Source: SZUA-451 sp034721895
Lineage (GTDB): Bacteria; Campylobacterota; Campylobacteria; Campylobacterales; Sulfurovaceae
Length of the DNA stretch: 8,411 nucleotides
Assembly (NCBI GenBank): GCA_034721895.1
Contig: JAYEND010000040.1
Location: 1-8,411, forward strand
Direction: 5' to 3'
The position numbers were made by a program, and so were the translations under genes. Below, in pieces: positions 5,110-8,411 of this stretch. Below the pieces are notes generated by a model. It had not been told where the DNA came from and searched no databases. It worked only from the letters and a program-made list of their open reading frames with translations. How positions within the stretch are numbered: the first letter of the stretch is position 1; every line of letters begins with the position of its first letter.

Positions 5110-6090
5110 CTAGAAAAGTGAATACTCTTCTTTCATTTGATTGAGAATACTTTTGTCAAGCGAATAGATGAAAGCATAGTTGAAATGTACATTTTTTAAC
5201 GTTTCGCGCACTTCATCTTCTGTTTCGAACCAAATCGGCCGATCAAGATTTTCAACTTTGGTTTTGGGAGGTGTTAAGACAATGCTTTTGACCCAGGTAT
5301 TCTGGTGCCTGATATACTCTCTCGCCTTGTTGATATCTTTCAGGTTGTCTGTAAATATTACCACCTTGTCACTCTTCCCGGCCTGTGTAGTGTACAGCTC
5401 CTTATCGATGAAGACCGGTATAAAGTGCCTGGTATACTTGATACGGTCAACAGAGTAGAGCAGTTCATGGGTTTCGCAAAAGTCGATGACCCTCAGCAGA
5501 TAATCGAGATGAAAAGGGATAAGTTCCTTCTCCTGATAAACATATCCGCCTACCTTGAAGGTTGTTCTGAAGAGTGTTTCGGAGACGATATAGCCTTCCA
5601 CATCACTTTTGAGCAGTTTTACATCGGGCTTGATGCGTTTCATCAACTCTTTATCAGTGCCGACAAAAAGTTTCTGCGGAGAGTTGAGGATTTGTTCAAA
5701 AGCCTTTCTCCACTCGCCGGCAATGAAGGCGATATTGTTCTTTTGGAGGAGGATCATTTTGAGAAAGCTGTTTTCGTGCTCAGAGATAAAATAAAACTCC
5801 GCTTCTTTTTCTAAAATGACATAGCGCAGTAATTTAAACGCGGCATCCTGAATCGAATGGACTTTGATCCAGGCTATTTCAGGATCGCTGACAGTGATGC
5901 TTTTATCATCATAGATAATAGCATAGGCTCCATTCTCAAGAGCACTCTTGATCTCATCAGGGTCAGAAGATATGAAGAGATCACCATGTTCAACCTTTGA
6001 AGGAAAGACCGTAGCCCCTTCAATGGCTTGTATGGTAGGTTCGTTTTGCAATGATCCGTCGGTTAAACTGAGTAAAGCTTCTATTGTCAT
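5110..6090 (-). CDS. Conserved hypothetical protein with a MurE/MurF N-terminal-like domain, no Mur ATP-binding loop
   Basis: Two starts are possible: TTG at 6096, overlapping the metG stop, or ATG at 6090. I prefer the ATG because AGG (6099-6097) lies 6 nt upstream; it starts 2 nt after the metG stop codon. The 326-residue product is cytosolic with no signal or membrane segment. Residues 20-92 (IQAIEGATVFPSKVEHGDLFISSDPDEIKSALENGAYAIIYDD...) resemble the Mur ligase N-terminal domain pattern of release/threshold, GDLF, A-x-ENGA, and a nearby Asp/His turn. Where a true Mur ligase has G-x-x-GKT/S for ATP, this protein has ISEHENSFLKM (102-112). Residues from about 120 show no family I recognise. 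It may be a non-catalytic Mur paralogue or a domain with another role. Coupling to metG suggests co-expression but does not show function. Confidence 0.7.
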   Translation of the reverse strand: MTIEALLSLTDGSLQNEPTIQAIEGATVFPSKVEHGDLFISSDPDEIKSALENGAYAIIYDDKSITVSDPEIAWIKVHSIQDAAFKLLRYVILEKEAEFYFISEHENSFLKMILLQKNNIAFIAGEWRKAFEQILNSPQKLFVGTDKELMKRIKPDVKLLKSDVEGYIVSETLFRTTFKVGGYVYQEKELIPFHLDYLLRVIDFCETHELLYSVDRIKYTRHFIPVFIDKELYTTQAGKSDKVVIFTDNLKDINKAREYIRHQNTWVKSIVLTPPKTKVENLDRPIWFETEDEVRETLKNVHFNYAFIYSLDKSILNQMKEEYSLF

Positions 6091-6092
6091 GA

Positions 6093-8054
6093 TCAACCTA
6101 TCGATGTACCGTTTGTTTTAGGGGCTTCCGGACGGATCAGGCTCAAGCCATTCTCATCTTTTGCCGCCAGGAGCATTCCCTCACTCTTCATCCCCATCAG
6201 TTTGGCAGGTTTGAGGTTGGCCACGATACAGACTTGAGTATCAAGCAGTGATTCGGCACTGTACCACTCTTTGATACCGGCAACTACCTGTCGGGGGGTT
6301 TCTTCGCCGACATCAACCTGTAGCAGGAGAAGTTTTTTGCTTTTTGGTACCTCTTCGGCTTTGACAATTGTACCGATTTTGAGGGAGGTTTGAAAGAATT
6401 GATCGATGCCTATCAGAGCGATACCTTCATTCTTTTTGTCTTTATCCTCTTTTGGTACCTCTTTTGCTTTCTTCTCATTTTGAGGTTCTTCATTTTGAGG
6501 TTCAACATGCGCGAGCAAAGTTTCTTCAATACGAGGGAAAAGAGGCGGTATCTTTTCGATAGTAAATGTTTCAAGGGATTGATCTTCAACGATCAGTCGG
6601 TTCCAGCTCTCGTTGGAGATGGTAAATCCGAGTGCAGAAGCGATTTTGGGTGCTGTCTCGGGCATGACAGGTTCAAGCATGATGGAAACTTTGGCAAGGA
6701 TCGTTGCGATCAGTCCATTCAGAGCCATCGCTTCCTCTTCTTTCCCTTCCTTCATCAGTGTCCATGGTTGATATTTGTCGATCGCTTTATTGGCTACACT
6801 GAGAGGACGCCAAAGTTCTTCAAGGTAGCGGTGGATCTGCATCTCAAAGAGGAACGGTTCAAGTTTTTTGAGGGATTCATTGACTTCGTCAAGCTCAGTC
6901 TGATAGTAGTTGCTGACTTTGCTGCTGTCAACGCTTCCTGAAAAATATTTGCCACTCATACCGATCAAGCGATTGAGAAGATTTCCAAGGTCATTTCCCA
7001 GATCAGAGTTGATGCGGTCGATCAGTGCCTTCTGGCTGAAGTCGCCGTCACCGCCGAAAGGTACCTCTCTGAGCATAAAATAGCGGAAATTGTCAAGGCC
7101 GTAGGCATCTGCAACTTCTCTGGGATTGACGACATTTCCTTTGGATTTGCTCATTTTTGCACCGTCTCTTGTCCACCAGCCATGTGCGGCGATGTGTTTC
7201 GGCAGCGGCATATCGAGACTCATGAGAAAAGCCGGCCAATAGATCGCATGGAAACGCAGGATATCTTTACCGATAAGATGAACCCGTGCAGGCCAGAAGT
7301 CGATATTTTTCTCATCTGTTCCATATCCCAGACCTGTGAGATAGTTCATTAAAGCATCCAGCCAGACATACATGACATGTTTGGGATCATTGAGCTCTTC
7401 AGGGAGCTTGACACCCCAATCAAAACTGGTTCTCGTGATCGAAATGTCGTCCAGTCCACCTTCGACAAAGCGGATCACTTCATTCCGTTTACTCTTGGGC
7501 AGGATGCAGTTGGGGTTTTCGCTGTACCAGGCGAGAAGCTTATCCTGATAATTGGAGAGTTTGAAAAAGTAGCTCTCCTCTTCTACCAGTGAAGTTGCCC
7601 GCCCGCACTCCGGGCAGAACTCATCATCTACCAACTGTGTTTTTGGAAAAAAAGTTTCACAGGAGATACAGTAGTGTCCCTTGTAGACATCTTTGTAGAT
7701 ATCACCTTTCTTCATCATCTTTAAAAAGGCTTTCTGTACGCCTATCTTGTGTTCTTCATCTGTCGTACGGATAAACTTGTCATAACTGATCCCGAAATCA
7801 TCCCAGAGGTTTTTGAAAGCGGAAGAGATCTCATCAGCATACTCCTGCGGTGTTTTGCCTTTTGCCAGGGCTGAATGTTCGATCTTTTGACCATGTTCAT
7901 CTGTACCGGTCAGAAAGAAGGTATCCAGGCCGCTCATGCGTGAGTAACGTGCGAGGGCATCAGCAATGATCGTAGTGTAGGCATGACCGATATGTGCGAT
8001 ATCGTTGACATAATAGATGGGTGTGGTGATATAGGCTTTTTTGTGGCAAGACAT
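6093..8054 (-). CDS. metG: Methionyl-tRNA synthetase with C-terminal tRNA-binding domain
   Basis: This 653-residue class I synthetase charges tRNA-Met with methionine and so supplies both initiation and elongation. The N-terminal Rossmann domain starts ITTPIYYVND and has the HIGH motif at 21-24. The zinc knuckle is CISC (129-132) and CPEC (147-150), a single-knuckle arrangement. KMSKS is at 300-304 (DGAKMSKSKGN). An all-helical anticodon domain extends to about 480. A highly charged linker (518-543) contains a tandem EEPQN repeat, and a Trbp111/EMAP-type OB fold follows at about 549-633 (IDQFFQTSLKIGTIVKAE...VANLKPAKLMGMKSEGMLLAA). The ATG at 8054 has AAGGAA (8068-8063) 8 nt upstream. It heads an apparent operon: the Mur-like gene starts 2 nt after its stop. 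No unusual residues are seen in the catalytic motifs. Confidence 0.97.
   Translation of the reverse strand: MSCHKKAYITTPIYYVNDIAHIGHAYTTIIADALARYSRMSGLDTFFLTGTDEHGQKIEHSALAKGKTPQEYADEISSAFKNLWDDFGISYDKFIRTTDEEHKIGVQKAFLKMMKKGDIYKDVYKGHYCISCETFFPKTQLVDDEFCPECGRATSLVEEESYFFKLSNYQDKLLAWYSENPNCILPKSKRNEVIRFVEGGLDDISITRTSFDWGVKLPEELNDPKHVMYVWLDALMNYLTGLGYGTDEKNIDFWPARVHLIGKDILRFHAIYWPAFLMSLDMPLPKHIAAHGWWTRDGAKMSKSKGNVVNPREVADAYGLDNFRYFMLREVPFGGDGDFSQKALIDRINSDLGNDLGNLLNRLIGMSGKYFSGSVDSSKVSNYYQTELDEVNESLKKLEPFLFEMQIHRYLEELWRPLSVANKAIDKYQPWTLMKEGKEEEAMALNGLIATILAKVSIMLEPVMPETAPKIASALGFTISNESWNRLIVEDQSLETFTIEKIPPLFPRIEETLLAHVEPQNEEPQNEKKAKEVPKEDKDKKNEGIALIGIDQFFQTSLKIGTIVKAEEVPKSKKLLLLQVDVGEETPRQVVAGIKEWYSAESLLDTQVCIVANLKPAKLMGMKSEGMLLAAKDENGLSLIRPEAPKTNGTSIG
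6476..6503 (-). repeat. 15-bp in-frame tandem repeat in the metG linker
   Basis: On the plus strand, CATTTTGAGGTTCTT (6476-6490) is repeated as CATTTTGAGGTTC (6491-6503). In the protein it gives a duplicated five-residue unit around EPQNE within the flexible linker between the anticodon domain and the tRNA-binding domain. The number of copies could vary between strains through slippage. Confidence 0.6.
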
Positions 8055-8159
8055 TGGATAGTTTCCTTAAACAAATGAGTTTTTGGCTTTTAGAGGTGTT
8101 TCTAAAATATAAGAGATATATTATCTAAAAAATACTGTAGGGAGGGTGAAGAGCAGAGA
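8055..8159 (-). promoter_or_regulatory. metG upstream region, likely promoter and ribosome site
   Basis: The 105-nt gap between the partial gene at the right edge and metG is AT-rich in its middle (8099-8135). An exact palindrome, AGATA-TAT-TATCT, spans 8114-8126. Minus-strand TATATT- and TAATAT-like hexamers in this area could serve as a -10 box. No clear -35 is visible, which is common in Campylobacterota. The metG ribosome site AAGGAA (8068-8063) is clear; the promoter position is a guess. Confidence 0.3.
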
Positions 8160-8180
8160 CTAATGTCTGCCTCGTGCTCT
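8150..8180 (-). terminator. Imperfect hairpin at the stop codon of the right-edge gene
   Basis: On the minus strand, AGAGCA (8180-8175) pairs with TGCTCT (8155-8150), and AGAC/GTCT forms an inner 4-bp stem around ATTA. The two stems are separated by an internal loop. The stop TAG (8162-8160) lies within the structure. No T-run follows, so a terminator role is only possible. Confidence 0.25.
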
Positions 8181-8411
8181 ATGGGGTGCAGCTCTTCTGT
8201 TGATAGTACGAGTTGGTGTGCGTCTTTGCCGGGTTACAGTGTGGTTTCCTGACAAGCTCTTTGACTGGATATTTCTGCGATTGTTATGTCTCTGTGTTGT
8301 TCTGGTGCTTTGTATTCGTCTGTTGACAGAGCGGGTCTGCGTTCGTCTCTGATGATTGAGGTTCTGCTTTCCTGAGGTTGTGTGTGATTGAACTCTTGTT
8401 CGATCATAATT
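8160..8411 (-). CDS. Arginine-rich C-terminal tail of an unidentified protein (partial)
   Basis: The minus strand is open from the right edge to TAG at 8162-8160, giving 83 residues with no start codon needed inside the window. The tail is strongly basic: about 20 Arg and 2 Lys against a single Asp. It is also rich in Thr, Asn, Gln and His, with RR pairs throughout and an ending of HRARGRH. There is no hydrophobic core, so it is probably disordered and nucleic-acid-binding. Such tails follow the helicase core in many DEAD-box RNA helicases and occur in some other RNA-binding proteins. A helicase is therefore a reasonable but unproven guess, since the core lies outside the window. A second minus-strand frame (starting ATG at 8407) is also open for about 57 codons, so the frame choice rests on length and coherent composition. 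Confidence 0.5.
   Translation of the reverse strand, partial: NYDRTRVQSHTTSGKQNLNHQRRTQTRSVNRRIQSTRTTQRHNNRRNIQSKSLSGNHTVTRQRRTPTRTINRRAAPHRARGRH

Noticed and set aside
5305..5814. 169-codon open frame on the plus strand
   Set aside because: It is antisense to the Mur-like gene, which fits the operon and has the ribosome site; no recognisable features.
6390..6941. 183-codon open frame on the plus strand
   Set aside because: It is antisense to the MetRS anticodon-domain and linker region; its Phe/Leu-rich product mirrors the Lys/Glu-rich metG strand.
1..8411. CRISPR array, tRNA, rRNA or transposase gene
   Set aside because: No regularly spaced direct repeats, cloverleaf-like sequence, rRNA segment or transposase motif was seen.

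Overview
The window looks like a chromosomal segment of a Campylobacterota (epsilonproteobacterial) bacterium, plausibly a Sulfurovum- or Sulfurimonas-like sulfur oxidiser. This is inferred from the style of the proteins (Lys/Glu/Ile-rich, moderately AT-rich DNA) and the mix of genes. No rRNA, tRNA, CRISPR array or transposase is visible. Most of the content is ordinary housekeeping and accessory genes. The unusual material lies in the intergenic structures, one broken gene and several poorly characterised proteins.

Positions 1-1667 (plus strand): the 3' end of fabI (enoyl-ACP reductase), with its stop codon inside a perfect hairpin. Next comes a structured, repeat-like leader of about 110 nt, then an rlmB-type SpoU/TrmH rRNA methyltransferase. 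A 13-bp hairpin follows, and then a small acidic protein of unknown function built from two copies of a roughly 40-residue unit.

Positions 1671-3504: a minus-strand orphan TRAP solute-binding protein with a Tat-type lipoprotein signal. It is divergent from a plus-strand zinc-ribbon plus SAM-methyltransferase protein that probably starts at a TTG codon. This methyltransferase converges on the next gene through a single hairpin that contains both stop codons.

Positions 3502-8054 (minus strand, read right to left): metG (methionyl-tRNA synthetase with a C-terminal tRNA-binding domain); 2 nt later, a protein resembling a Mur ligase N-terminal domain whose ATP-binding loop is not recognisable; then, after a compact structured intercistronic region, an EcsC-family protein. 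A degraded repeat-like spacer follows. Last is an Aat-like (leucyl/phenylalanyl-tRNA-protein transferase family) gene interrupted by an in-frame TAA, so it is annotated as a pseudogene. metG, the Mur-like gene and ecsC are probably co-transcribed.

Positions 8160-8411 (minus strand): the C-terminal end of an open frame that enters from the right edge and encodes an arginine-rich, almost acid-free tail, possibly of an RNA-binding protein such as a DEAD-box helicase.

No complete new defence or mobile system is evident. The best leads are the Mur-like protein without a P-loop in a metG operon, the nonsense-interrupted Aat-like gene, the intercistronic RNA structure before ecsC, and the structured leader of rlmB.
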